NCBI RefSeq assembly: GCF_013033355.1
Contig: NZ_WQDY01000002.1
Location: forward strand, 62,001-126,000
Source of the DNA: Ruegeria lacuscaerulensis
Lineage (GTDB): Bacteria; Pseudomonadota; Alphaproteobacteria; Rhodobacterales; Rhodobacteraceae
DNA: 64,000 bases
Direction of reading: 5' to 3'
Position 1 is the first letter of the stretch; each line of letters begins with the position of its first letter. The position numbers and the translations under genes are program-made. The notes under the pieces were generated by a model, which worked only from the letters and a program-made list of their open reading frames with translations, had not been told where the DNA came from and did not search any database. Positions 44,001-51,619 of the stretch are shown here, piece by piece.

Positions 44001-44293
44001 GCATCATTGAAATAGCCGAACGCTTTTAGATGGTTGGCACGACCGGTCAGATCGGCAGGCACCTCGGACTCCACCGGATTCACGAACCCATCCCGGATCG
44101 TATCCAGCATCGCTTGAAACTCACCCATCGCATTGACAATGCTCTCAGGGCGCTCAGGGCGATGAAAGCTAAGCGTTGGCATGGGCATCACCTCGGAAAG
44201 ATCAGGCAAATCCGACTGCCGTGCCAACCGTTCTAGCGGGTATTGCCCCATATGAACCGGGCGGTTCTTGTCCGAGAAAAAGCGGATTCCCAT
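41081..44293 (-). CDS. Cytoplasmic reductive dehalogenase fused to NAD(P)H-dependent flavin/[2Fe-2S] reductase
   Basis: 1070 residues; ATG 44293 follows AGGAGG by 6 nt. No Tat signal is present, unlike respiratory RdhA. Residues ~1-730 form the cobalamin dehalogenase with two [4Fe-4S] sites (CESCNKCARECP ~559-570, CGRCMKTCP ~608-616). Residues ~740-1070 form a reductase of the phthalate dioxygenase reductase type: flavin motif RQYSMS, GGGIGITPM, YTCGP, then ferredoxin CADGICGVCKCG. This matches catabolic BhbA of Comamonas and the NpRdhA class. Tyr in WAWYSHD (~427) may be the NpRdhA Tyr426 equivalent. Two B12-core-like repeats occur (~190-270 and ~470-550). Confidence 0.9.
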   Translation of the reverse strand: MGIRFFSDKNRPVHMGQYPLERLARQSDLPDLSEVMPMPTLSFHRPERPESIVNAMGEFQAMLDTIRDGFVNPVESEVPADLTGRANHLKAFGYFNDASMMGCGPLPPEALLTEPRRNPDIDRLAHALKTRQTKTLASGIDLIMADLKESMEAKPRPMDTHRHAIVFLYEHNRDPDPNEPGADWIMDAQDHRACLLATENAVVIANYIRILGFDARAHTVMSSEVDLGKLAVAAGLCSVEDGELVAPWLGKRFGLAAVTTEMEIAHDQPLRPMAQQPWFRTQGPAWWLGAGFAKNALNRDPYAKRRYVDGAHPFETLKRVEKPTTYIDEENVARVPKRADMFARAQFGDMGKHLQDGAKGGYYVRKAAPSTAQRRALGAFVLLQDGESADTAPPTDAARNAANIKAATYFLGVDAVGLSRCPDWAWYSHDATGEEITPPHDQAISMIIDQGYETMEGASGDDWISVAQSMRAYLRFSLLGGVIAQQIRNLGYKARAHTVMDGEVLQPPLLLLSGLGEVSRIGEVILNPYLGPRLKSGAVTTDMPMAHDKPIDYGLQTFCESCNKCARECPSGAITAGPKLMFNGYEIWKSDSQKCATYRVTTPGGAMCGRCMKTCPWNLEGIFKERPFRWAAMNIPKAAPALARLDDAVGNGGLNDVKKWWWDLELQPDGAYRPTDHPLNRRDLQTDLDLKYEDQTLAVYPAYLAPHPWPYPFAMDREAGIAAYEAMVTAEEYKARKAAGDLSVIHRYTSAGDAPVMRVALTKVDKMTADVTKYEFSTLDGSPLPEWTAGAHLDVLVAPEFLRQYSMSGDPADRATYQIGVLREDEGRGGSALLHRIFNEGRKVFISKPINHFELDEGATKTFLMGGGIGITPMIAFAHRLYAMGKPFQLHYSASTRAGAGYLKDLAAMPWADHVHYHFSDEGTRADLEAVLSGYQDGWHVYTCGPDRFMDGVMQAAERQGFPEEARHLEYFSVPEQPDYENHAFTLRLAKSGRDLTVPADKDAAQVLNEAGIHVDVKCADGICGVCKCGVISGEVEHRDFVLSKKQRESAIILCQSRATQPDGVIEIDL

Positions 44294-44345
44294 CGCGCAC
44301 CTCCTGATGATGACAGTCACCTATTGCGCACTGGACTGCAAATCC

Positions 44346-44360
44346 ATTCATGAATAATCA
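44346..44360. promoter_or_regulatory. Candidate LysR binding site between dehalogenase and regulator
   Basis: ATTCATGAAT at 44346-44355 is a perfect palindrome, and T44348-N11-A44360 fits the loose LysR box. It lies in the 75-bp region between the divergent starts. Confidence 0.4.
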
Positions 44361-44368
44361 TACACGTC

Positions 44369-45271
44369 ATGAGGAAAACTGATTTTACTGATCTGGACGG
44401 TAAGGTCTTGCGCGTGTTTCTGACCATTCTCGAAGAAAGTTCGGTATCGAAAGCGGCCGACCGGTTGGGCGTGACGCAATCAGCGATCAGCCATACGCTG
44501 GCCAAATTGCGACAGGTTCTGGGCGATCCGCTGTTTGTCCGCTCGGGTCAGGGGCTGACCCCGACCGAACGGGCTTTGTCGCTGAAAGACCCAGCGCAAA
44601 ACGTGCTGGATGCAATGCGGGCGCTGACCGAAAACCGCCCGTTTGATCCGATGCTCGAGGAAATGCAATTTCAGATCGCCACCAACGACATGCCGCGCGA
44701 ACTGATCTTTCCCGAACTGCTACGCGCCACACGGGCCGAGGGCGTCCGGTTGCGGCTAGGGTTCATACCTTCGGGTGTTCCCGATCCGGACTTGTTGCGT
44801 AGCGACCGGTGCCAGCTGATGCTGACGCCCCTGCCGCCTGATGGGCCGGACATCTTTCAGAAACGTATTCTCAGCAGCCCATTGATGATCTTTTACGATG
44901 CAGAACGACGCTGTCCGCCGGACAGTTGGCACGCCTACTGTGCGACTGAACATGTTGACGTTCGGTTTCCCGATGGCCGCAGTTCGCGAGCCGTGATGCG
45001 GGGCGTAGACCAAAGCCAGATCAGACCACCCACCGTCACCTTGCCTCATTTCAACGCCATCCCGTCCTTTGTGAAAGGCAGCGACCTGATCTCGACCGAC
45101 ACCGCGTTGATGAAACGCGGGCCACTGGCTGCGCTGGACTGCGCGCCCTTGCCGTTTAAATGCGAGCCGGTCTCGATCTACATGGTCTGGCATCAAAGGT
45201 CGGCAAACGATCCTGCTCATCGCTGGGTACGTAACAGGATCGAGTCCACCGCGCGCGCCCTTCAAACCTGA
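44369..45271 (+). CDS. LysR-family regulator, divergent from the reductive dehalogenase
   Basis: A 300-residue regulator with the winged HTH VSKAADRLGVTQSAISHTLAKLRQVLGDPLFVRSGQGLTPT, the NodD/PcpR/LinR-like subgroup that often activates aromatic or haloaromatic catabolic genes. It is placed 75 bp from the start of the dehalogenase on the opposite strand, so it most likely senses the halogenated substrate or a product. Its 3' end overlaps the next, convergent LysR gene by 10 bp. Confidence 0.9.
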   Translation: MRKTDFTDLDGKVLRVFLTILEESSVSKAADRLGVTQSAISHTLAKLRQVLGDPLFVRSGQGLTPTERALSLKDPAQNVLDAMRALTENRPFDPMLEEMQFQIATNDMPRELIFPELLRATRAEGVRLRLGFIPSGVPDPDLLRSDRCQLMLTPLPPDGPDIFQKRILSSPLMIFYDAERRCPPDSWHAYCATEHVDVRFPDGRSSRAVMRGVDQSQIRPPTVTLPHFNAIPSFVKGSDLISTDTALMKRGPLAALDCAPLPFKCEPVSIYMVWHQRSANDPAHRWVRNRIESTARALQT

Positions 45272-46113
45272 GATAAAAGCCATTTTTGCACCACCTCAAC
45301 CAGTTCCGGTTGTCGGGGGCGTTTTGGCACGACGATGTGAAAACCGAGATCCTCGACCAATACGTCAGGCAGAGGTTGAACAAGGCGTCCTGACGCCAGT
45401 TCGGCCGCGACCAATGGCGCATTGGCCAGCGCTATCCCTTGCCCGGACACAGCCGCGTCAATGGCAAGGCTTGTCTGGCTAAAGTTCATCATTCGTGGCT
45501 TGCCGACGACTCCGGCCCGATCAAGGAACAAAGGCCAAAGACCGTGGGTGTCGTTCAAAAGGATTGCGCCTGACAGGTTCTGCGGCGCTTTGACTTTGTT
45601 GGCCATCGAAGGGCTACAGACCACAATGAATTCAGTGGAAAACAGAGGCACCGATGATAAGTCGCTGCCAAATGGGGATCGACCCTGTCGCACGGCGATA
45701 TCGACCCCGTCGCCTTTGAAATCTGCCAACCGCTCGCGCGCGTCGATCTGAACGGCGATATCCGGATAACGCGAGGAAAAGTCCTTTAGCCGTGGCACCA
45801 ACCATTTCGACGCGAAACTGGGCGTGACCGAAATCGTAACATGTCTGTCGCCGGACAGATCGGTGACCGCCTCTTCGATCAAACGAAAAGCGCGGCGCAG
45901 AGGGGCATGAAACCTGCGTCCGGCTTCGGTCAACACAAGGCCACGTGGCAGGCGATCAAACAGCTTCTCGGCCAATCGCGCTTCTAGTCTGCGCACCTGT
46001 TGGGCAACCGCCCCTTGCGTCACGCCCAACTCTTCTGCTGCCAGTCGAAAGTTGAGATGTCGCGCCGAGGCTTCAAACGCGCGTAGGGCATTGAGCGGGG
46101 GTAATGCGGTCAC
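45262..46113 (-). CDS. LysR-family regulator (GcvA-like)
   Basis: A 283-residue regulator. GTG 46113 (start of the ALPPLNALRAFEASARHLNF block) fits the family N terminus and has CAGGA upstream; in-frame codons up to 46203 would overlap the operator. HTH: LAAEELGVTQGAVAQQVRRLEARL. The domain layout is that of GcvA/AmpR-type regulators. It is divergent from the SDR gene, with a palindromic LysR-type box between them, so it probably controls that gene. Confidence 0.88.
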   Translation of the reverse strand: MTALPPLNALRAFEASARHLNFRLAAEELGVTQGAVAQQVRRLEARLAEKLFDRLPRGLVLTEAGRRFHAPLRRAFRLIEEAVTDLSGDRHVTISVTPSFASKWLVPRLKDFSSRYPDIAVQIDARERLADFKGDGVDIAVRQGRSPFGSDLSSVPLFSTEFIVVCSPSMANKVKAPQNLSGAILLNDTHGLWPLFLDRAGVVGKPRMMNFSQTSLAIDAAVSGQGIALANAPLVAAELASGRLVQPLPDVLVEDLGFHIVVPKRPRQPELVEVVQKWLLSQV

Positions 46114-46123
46114 ATAACCATCC

Positions 46124-46138
46124 TGTAGATTTTCTACA
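46124..46138. promoter_or_regulatory. LysR-type operator TGTAGA-TTT-TCTACA
   Basis: A perfect inverted repeat, TGTAGATTTTCTACA, lies 11 bp upstream of the LysR start and about 80 bp before the divergent SDR gene. It contains two overlapping T-N11-A boxes, the usual LysR core. This is the likely site for autoregulation and SDR control. Confidence 0.6.
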
Positions 46139-46216
46139 ACATAGAAACAGAAGAACTGATTAGTCAAATGCGCCGACGAGGCGCATTTTCGGGTCATCAA
46201 CAAACGGAGAGATCAC

Positions 46217-46918
46217 ATGACCAAAGTGGCGCTTATCACAGCCGGTGGCAGCGGCATGGGTGCGGATTCTGCCCGGCGGCTGGCTGCAGACGGGTTCAAG
46301 GTCGGTATCCTGTCCTCTTCGGGCAAAGGCGAGGCACTGGCGCATGAATTGGGCGGTGTTGGCGTGACCGGTTCAAACCAATCTACAGAAGATCTGCAAA
46401 AGCTGGTCGACGCCGCGATGACCCATTGGGGGCGGGTCGACGTTCTGGTCAACTCGGCCGGGCATGGACCCCGCGCATCGGTACTGGAGCTGACGGACGA
46501 GGATTGGCACACAGGCATGGACGTCTATTTCATGAACGCCGTTCGCCCAACCCGCCTTGTCACGCCGATCATGCAATCGCAAGGGGGCGGGTCGATCATC
46601 AACATCTCGACTTTCGCCGCCTTCGAACCGGACCCGGTCTTCCCTACGTCGGGCGTGTTCCGCGCCGGACTGGCCGCCTTTACCAAGTTGTTTTCCGACC
46701 AATACGCCGCCGACAATATCCGCATGAACAATGTCCTGCCCGGCTTTATCGACAGCCTGCCCGAGAAAGAAGAGTTCCGCGCCCGTATCCCGCTGGGCCG
46801 CTATGGGCGCAGCTATGATGAGATCGCCTCGGTCGTGGCAATGCTGGCGTCCGAAGGCGGAGGCTACATCACAGGGCAAAACATACGCGTAGACGGTGGC
46901 ATCACGCGATCCGTCTAG
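46217..46918 (+). CDS. Short-chain dehydrogenase-like protein with altered active site
   Basis: A 233-residue SDR protein. The nucleotide-binding TAGGSGMG and NSAG motifs are standard, and the active-site Ser (INISTFAA) is present. Where YxxxK is expected the sequence reads PTSGVFRAG, with Ser for Tyr and Arg for Lys. It either uses a different chemistry, is a binding protein, or belongs to the divergent SDR group with this change. Start ATG 46217 follows GGAGAG. It is probably controlled by the divergent LysR gene. Confidence 0.85.
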   Translation: MTKVALITAGGSGMGADSARRLAADGFKVGILSSSGKGEALAHELGGVGVTGSNQSTEDLQKLVDAAMTHWGRVDVLVNSAGHGPRASVLELTDEDWHTGMDVYFMNAVRPTRLVTPIMQSQGGGSIINISTFAAFEPDPVFPTSGVFRAGLAAFTKLFSDQYAADNIRMNNVLPGFIDSLPEKEEFRARIPLGRYGRSYDEIASVVAMLASEGGGYITGQNIRVDGGITRSV

Positions 46919-46920
46919 GA

Positions 46921-48192
46921 TCAGAACCGCGCCTTAATCAGATGCGTAAGCGCCGCGCCTGTCTCGAAATAGGCGCGCCGCAGGCCGGTCCAATTTTCCG
47001 AGTACTCAGCAACTGCCGGGACAGGCAGCAGACCCGGATCATTGCGCAACAGGCTTTTGGCCATTTGACGGCCAAAAACCGTACCCGGGCCGATACCACG
47101 GCCCGAGAACCCATGCGCTGCCAAGGCATTCGGGCCAATCTGCGTGATTTTGGGAATATGGTCCGACGTCATCGCAATGCGACCATGCCAACCTTGGGTC
47201 AGGGGCTGGTCGGACAGCTGCGGATAAAGCTCGGCCTTCTTGCGTCTGATCCACGCGCTGTGGGCCCCGCTACCTGCATGCCCCAGATCGCCCATCGCCC
47301 CGATGATAAAGCGTCCCTCGTGATCCAACCGGAACGAGGTCATGATCAGGCCAGTATCCCAGGCACCCTCGCCTTGGTGCAGAATACTGGCGCGCAGGTT
47401 GTCCGAAAGCGGGGCTGTCGCGAACTGAAAATAGTAAACCGGTACATATGCAGGCGCCGTTCCGGGCAAACCCCGGTGATAAGCATTTGTGGCCTGGATC
47501 AACGCTTTGGCCCGAACAGTACCTTCTGCTGTGGTCAACACCCACACATCGCCGTCACGCGACAGCGATTGAACCGGGCTTTGCGTAAAGACCTGCGCCC
47601 CCGCCTCAACTGCCGCACGCGCAAGCCCGCGGACATAGTCCAACGGCTGGATCGTCCCCGCACGCGGATCAAAAACCGCACCGTGAAAAGCCGCACTACC
47701 GGTGCGCTGGCGGGTTTCGTCGGCTGACAAAAGCTCAATCGGGGCACCGGTCGCACTGAGTTGTGCATGCCGGTTTTTCAGGTCCTTAAGCCCGGCAGGC
47801 GAATGCGCACAGTGCAGGGTACCGTTGCGCACGGGCGAACAGTCGATCCCATGTTGCTGGATCAGGTCAAACACATCGCCCGGCGCAGCCCCTAGCAGGT
47901 CGATAAGGCGGTTGCCTGCCGCCTCTCCCAAAAACGCACGAATTTTGTCCGGTGGCAGCCACAGACCTGCATTGGCAAAGCCGACATTTCGGCCCGATCC
48001 ACCATGCCCGATTTCCTGCGCCTCAAGCAGAGCAACCGATGCGCCGGACTGCGTCGCCGTCAAAGCCGCCGAGCAGCCAGTATACCCACCACCGATCACA
48101 GCCAGATCAACCGCCAGATCACTGGTCAAAAGGCTACTGGCCACATGCTCCTTACTGGTATTCAGCCAGAGGGACTGGTCATGGTCGCTCAC
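46921..48192 (-). CDS. FAD-dependent amine/amino-acid oxidase (PuuB/DAO-like)
   Basis: A 423-residue flavoprotein with an N-terminal dinucleotide fold (LAVIGGGYTGCSAALTATQSG) and GSGRNVGFANAGLW, as in gamma-glutamylputrescine oxidase-like enzymes. GTG 48192 has AAGGAG 6 nt upstream. It would oxidise an amine or N-methyl amino acid, giving aldehyde and H2O2. It follows the malonyltransferase-like gene by 39 bp on the same strand and so may belong to its operon. Confidence 0.85.
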   Translation of the reverse strand: MSDHDQSLWLNTSKEHVASSLLTSDLAVDLAVIGGGYTGCSAALTATQSGASVALLEAQEIGHGGSGRNVGFANAGLWLPPDKIRAFLGEAAGNRLIDLLGAAPGDVFDLIQQHGIDCSPVRNGTLHCAHSPAGLKDLKNRHAQLSATGAPIELLSADETRQRTGSAAFHGAVFDPRAGTIQPLDYVRGLARAAVEAGAQVFTQSPVQSLSRDGDVWVLTTAEGTVRAKALIQATNAYHRGLPGTAPAYVPVYYFQFATAPLSDNLRASILHQGEGAWDTGLIMTSFRLDHEGRFIIGAMGDLGHAGSGAHSAWIRRKKAELYPQLSDQPLTQGWHGRIAMTSDHIPKITQIGPNALAAHGFSGRGIGPGTVFGRQMAKSLLRNDPGLLPVPAVAEYSENWTGLRRAYFETGAALTHLIKARF

Positions 48193-48231
48193 GTCGGGCT
48201 CCTTGCGAATAAGCAGATCATCAAGACTGTG

Positions 48232-49266
48232 TCAGCCGGTTGCAAGTGCGCGCTGATCATCGCGGCCCATGGCAATCAGGAAGGGTTGCGCATCCTGCCG
48301 CGCCTGAAACGCGGGTTTGTTCGCCAAGCCGCGCCAATCCGCCAATACCAGAGACTGTGCCACTGCGCCCCCAAGGGTTGCCCCGGGTCCAGCAACGATA
48401 AACAGGTCCGGTGCAAATTCGCGCGCTGCGGTTTGGACGGCGCGGGTGAAGTCATAGGGTTCGGTGACTTGGTGACCTAAAGTGTAGTTCCACAACGCTT
48501 GCGTATCCGTCGCTGCAGGCCACCAGATTTTGCCGCGTCCGTCGATCAGAGGGCGCTCGGGCTGGCCAAACAGGTCGGCCCCCAACCGCGCGCGGCCCTC
48601 GGCGGCGACCGGGGCTTGCAGCGCCGTGTGAAACGCGGCGTGATTGGCCAGACGCATCGGGAACCGGTCCTGCTGGCCGGGCTGAGACGCCTCGAACGCA
48701 GCCAGCCCGGCCTCATCCCCGGCCAGAACCAGCATTCCGCCCAGATCAATCGACAGGCCAAGCGTGTGGCCGTCCTGCGCATTGATCCGCGCGACCTCGG
48801 CCAGCAACTCCTCCTTCCGAGCAGGGTCGTTTACCCAGTCGTCACCGATGAATGGATAGACCAGTTGCCCGCCGATCAGGTGATCCTGCATCAGCGTGCC
48901 CATGGTGTTCACCACCCGAAACCCGTCCTGCGGCGACAACGCCCCGCCCGCAGCAAGCGCGCTGTACCAGCCCATCGAGTTCCCCGTGACCGCGACAACC
49001 TCGATATAATCAGCCATGGCCTGCGCATCCGCCAAAGACGCCGCATAGATCAGAGCCGAAGCCACATCCCCGCGCGAATAGGTACTGACCGTGAACCGGT
49101 CGGCCCCATCTAACGCAGTCACAGCCTGCTGCCCCGCCTCGGCACGCAGGGCGTCGAAGCTGTGAAACAGGTCCATCCGCTGCGCGTGGTGACGGTGCAG
49201 ATAGCCCAGCTCGGGCTTGTTATAGGTGCCTCGACCGGGGCAGATCAGAACAGCGGTACGGGTCAT
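48232..49266 (-). CDS. Acyltransferase of the malonyl-CoA:ACP transacylase type
   Basis: A 344-residue protein starting MTRTAVLICPGRGTYNK. The nucleophile motif reads VTGNSMGWYSAL (GxSxG), and a His is placed in ANHAAFHTAL as in FabD. Sequence identity to FabD appears low, and the N-terminal PGRGT replaces FPGQGS. ATG overlaps the stop of the E1 gene by 4 bp (ATGA), so the two are coupled. It may transfer an acyl group formed by the E1 enzyme onto CoA or a carrier protein (inference). Confidence 0.75.
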   Translation of the reverse strand: MTRTAVLICPGRGTYNKPELGYLHRHHAQRMDLFHSFDALRAEAGQQAVTALDGADRFTVSTYSRGDVASALIYAASLADAQAMADYIEVVAVTGNSMGWYSALAAGGALSPQDGFRVVNTMGTLMQDHLIGGQLVYPFIGDDWVNDPARKEELLAEVARINAQDGHTLGLSIDLGGMLVLAGDEAGLAAFEASQPGQQDRFPMRLANHAAFHTALQAPVAAEGRARLGADLFGQPERPLIDGRGKIWWPAATDTQALWNYTLGHQVTEPYDFTRAVQTAAREFAPDLFIVAGPGATLGGAVAQSLVLADWRGLANKPAFQARQDAQPFLIAMGRDDQRALATG

Positions 49267-51455
49267 GCGCGGCCTCCGGTCAGGTTTAATGCAGCGGCAA
49301 CGATCCCGTCTTTTGACGGCAAAGGGGCTGCATAGGCGGGGCCGGTTGCGATGAAACTGTCCTCGGCCACGACGCGTGCGATTGGGGTGGCCGGACTTTC
49401 TTCGGCGAAGAAAGTCATCAGCGCCTCGGATTGACTGCCTGTCCGGCGGCATTCGTCGACGATCAACACATGTGCGCAGCCCTCGGTGGCCTCGCACAAC
49501 GCCTGAACAGGCAGTGGCGCCAACCAGCGCAGGTCGATGATCCGCACGTTCAACCCCGCCGCCTGCAACTCGGGCAGCGCCTGTTTCGACAGGTAATGCC
49601 CGTTGCCATAGGTCACGATGGCAAGATCGGTGCCGTCGCCATGCACCCCCACCTCACCCAGCGCGATCCGTCGATCCGGCGCGGGATAAGTCGTCATCCA
49701 GCCCCCATCCTGCGCCTCATGCAGATCACGCATGGGATAGAGCGCGATGGGCTCCAGAAACACTACCACCCGCTGTTCTTCCCGCGCCAGCCGGAGGCAT
49801 TCGCGCAGCATCTGCGCCGCATCCTCGCCGGTCGAGGGGCAGGCGATGATCACTCCGGGAATATCGCGCAGCACGGCCAGCGAGTTATCATTGTGGAAAT
49901 GCCCGCCGAACCCTTTCTGATAGCCCAAGCCAGCAATCCGAACGACCATAGGGTTGGTGAATTGCCCGTTCGAGAAAAACGGCAGCGTCGCGGCCTCGCC
50001 CCTGATCTGATCTTCGGCATTGTGCAGATAGGCGAGGAACTGGATTTCGGGGATCGGCACAAACCCGTTATGACCCATGCCAATCGCCAACCCCAAAATC
50101 GACTGCTCGTCCAGCAGCGTGTCGATTACCCGGTCCGGCCCGAACCTCTGTTGCAGCTTTTGCGTGACGCCGTAGACGCCCCCCTTGCGGCCCACATCCT
50201 CGCCCATGCAGACGATTTCGCCATGTTCCAGCATCAAATCAGTCAGCGCCCAATTGATCAGGCGACTCATGGGCTGAGGGTCATTCATTGCTCGCATATC
50301 CCCGCCAAACGCATCTGCGCGCGCCTCGGCGCCGGGTCCGTTGGTGGGTTTGCAATCGCGTTTGGGCGGGATCAGGCTGGCCATCACCTCGGCAGCGCCG
50401 CCCAGATGAGGGCGCGTGGCAGCCTCGGCAGCGACGCGATCGGTACGGGCGCAAGTGTCCTGGTATATCTTCAGCGCCTGATCAGGTGACAGTGCCCCGG
50501 CCTGATCCAGCAGGCGCACGGAATGCAGCAAGGGATCGTTGGCCTCGTCCGCCTCGACCTCGGATTTGGGCATATATGTCGTCGGCACATCCGCCCCCGC
50601 ATGGCCGTAAAGGCGCACGGTTTTCAGATGCAGGAAGGCAGGTTTCCGGCGGGTACGCACATAATCGGCGGCCTCTTGCGCGACGGCATAGGTCTCGTAG
50701 ATATCCAGCCCGTTGGCCTGAAAATACGTGATGCCCGGGCGATGCTCCATCGACGCCTGTATCCAGCCCTTTGGCGTTTTGACCGAGATGCCAATCCCAT
50801 TATCCTCACACACAAATAACAAGGGCAGAGGGGTCGATTGAACGCTGGTCCAGCCCGCCGTGTTGATCGCCCCCTGCGCGGTCGAGTGGTTGGCCGAGGC
50901 GTCGCCGAACGAGCACATGGCGATCCCGTCCTCGGGCAGTTCGCGATGCTCAGGTGCGTGACGCCGCGCCGCGCCCAGAGAATAAGCCGCGCCGACCGCC
51001 TTGGGCAGATGACTGGCAATGGTCGAGGTCTGTGGCGGGATGGTCAGCGCTTTGGACCCCAGCACCTTGTGCCGTCCGCCCGAGGTGGGGTCGTCGGAAG
51101 AACAGGCAAAACTCAGCAGCATGTCCCAGGCGATCTGCTGGCCCGGCACCTGCTCCGCGCGGGCGATCTGAAAGGCGGCGTCGCGATAGTGCAGAAACGC
51201 AATATCCGTTGGGCGCAGCGCGTGGGCCACAGCCGCCATCCCCTCGTGCCCGGATGAGCCGATGGTATAGAACCCCTGCCCCGCCTTCTGCATCGCGCGG
51301 CTGGTGCGATCCAGTGCCCGGCTTAGCACCTGCGAGCGAAACAGAGATACCGCTTCGGGCGCAGGCAGTCCCGACTGAGGAGGCGCACCATGGGGGAAAT
51401 CGCGTTGCGCCACACGGGTCAGGAAATTCTCATGAACGATCTGAGCGCGATCCAT
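49263..51455 (-). CDS. 2-oxoacid dehydrogenase E1, alpha and beta subunits fused
   Basis: A 730-residue TPP enzyme. ATG 51455 (MDRAQIVHENFL) has AAAGGA upstream. Residues ~1-370 are E1-alpha with the TPP motif GDASANHSTAQG..CEDNGIGIS; residues ~400-730 are E1-beta with CMGEDVGRKGGVYG and LDEQSILGLAIGMG. It decarboxylates a 2-oxoacid, branched-chain type by overall resemblance. No E2 lipoyl transferase or E3 gene follows; instead there is an acyltransferase. Either E2/E3 are elsewhere or the acyl group goes another way. Confidence 0.9.
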   Translation of the reverse strand: MDRAQIVHENFLTRVAQRDFPHGAPPQSGLPAPEAVSLFRSQVLSRALDRTSRAMQKAGQGFYTIGSSGHEGMAAVAHALRPTDIAFLHYRDAAFQIARAEQVPGQQIAWDMLLSFACSSDDPTSGGRHKVLGSKALTIPPQTSTIASHLPKAVGAAYSLGAARRHAPEHRELPEDGIAMCSFGDASANHSTAQGAINTAGWTSVQSTPLPLLFVCEDNGIGISVKTPKGWIQASMEHRPGITYFQANGLDIYETYAVAQEAADYVRTRRKPAFLHLKTVRLYGHAGADVPTTYMPKSEVEADEANDPLLHSVRLLDQAGALSPDQALKIYQDTCARTDRVAAEAATRPHLGGAAEVMASLIPPKRDCKPTNGPGAEARADAFGGDMRAMNDPQPMSRLINWALTDLMLEHGEIVCMGEDVGRKGGVYGVTQKLQQRFGPDRVIDTLLDEQSILGLAIGMGHNGFVPIPEIQFLAYLHNAEDQIRGEAATLPFFSNGQFTNPMVVRIAGLGYQKGFGGHFHNDNSLAVLRDIPGVIIACPSTGEDAAQMLRECLRLAREEQRVVVFLEPIALYPMRDLHEAQDGGWMTTYPAPDRRIALGEVGVHGDGTDLAIVTYGNGHYLSKQALPELQAAGLNVRIIDLRWLAPLPVQALCEATEGCAHVLIVDECRRTGSQSEALMTFFAEESPATPIARVVAEDSFIATGPAYAAPLPSKDGIVAAALNLTGGRA

Positions 51456-51619
51456 TTGCGGGTCCTTTTGGTTCAACCTGGCGGCAACATCAGAAATACA
51501 GCGCCCCCTTCTTGCAGGCATTCAGCAGCTTACGCAAAGGAAATGCCTGTGATGTGTATCGGGCTGGCGCAGCGCAAATACCAGTGATATTCCCTCCCAA
51601 AGGTATGAGGATTTATCAT

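Noticed and set aside
50954..51619. Upstream extension of the LysR gene by 222 codons.
   Set aside because: The extension overlaps the E1 gene on the opposite strand, which has clear TPP motifs; the HTH begins after 51620.
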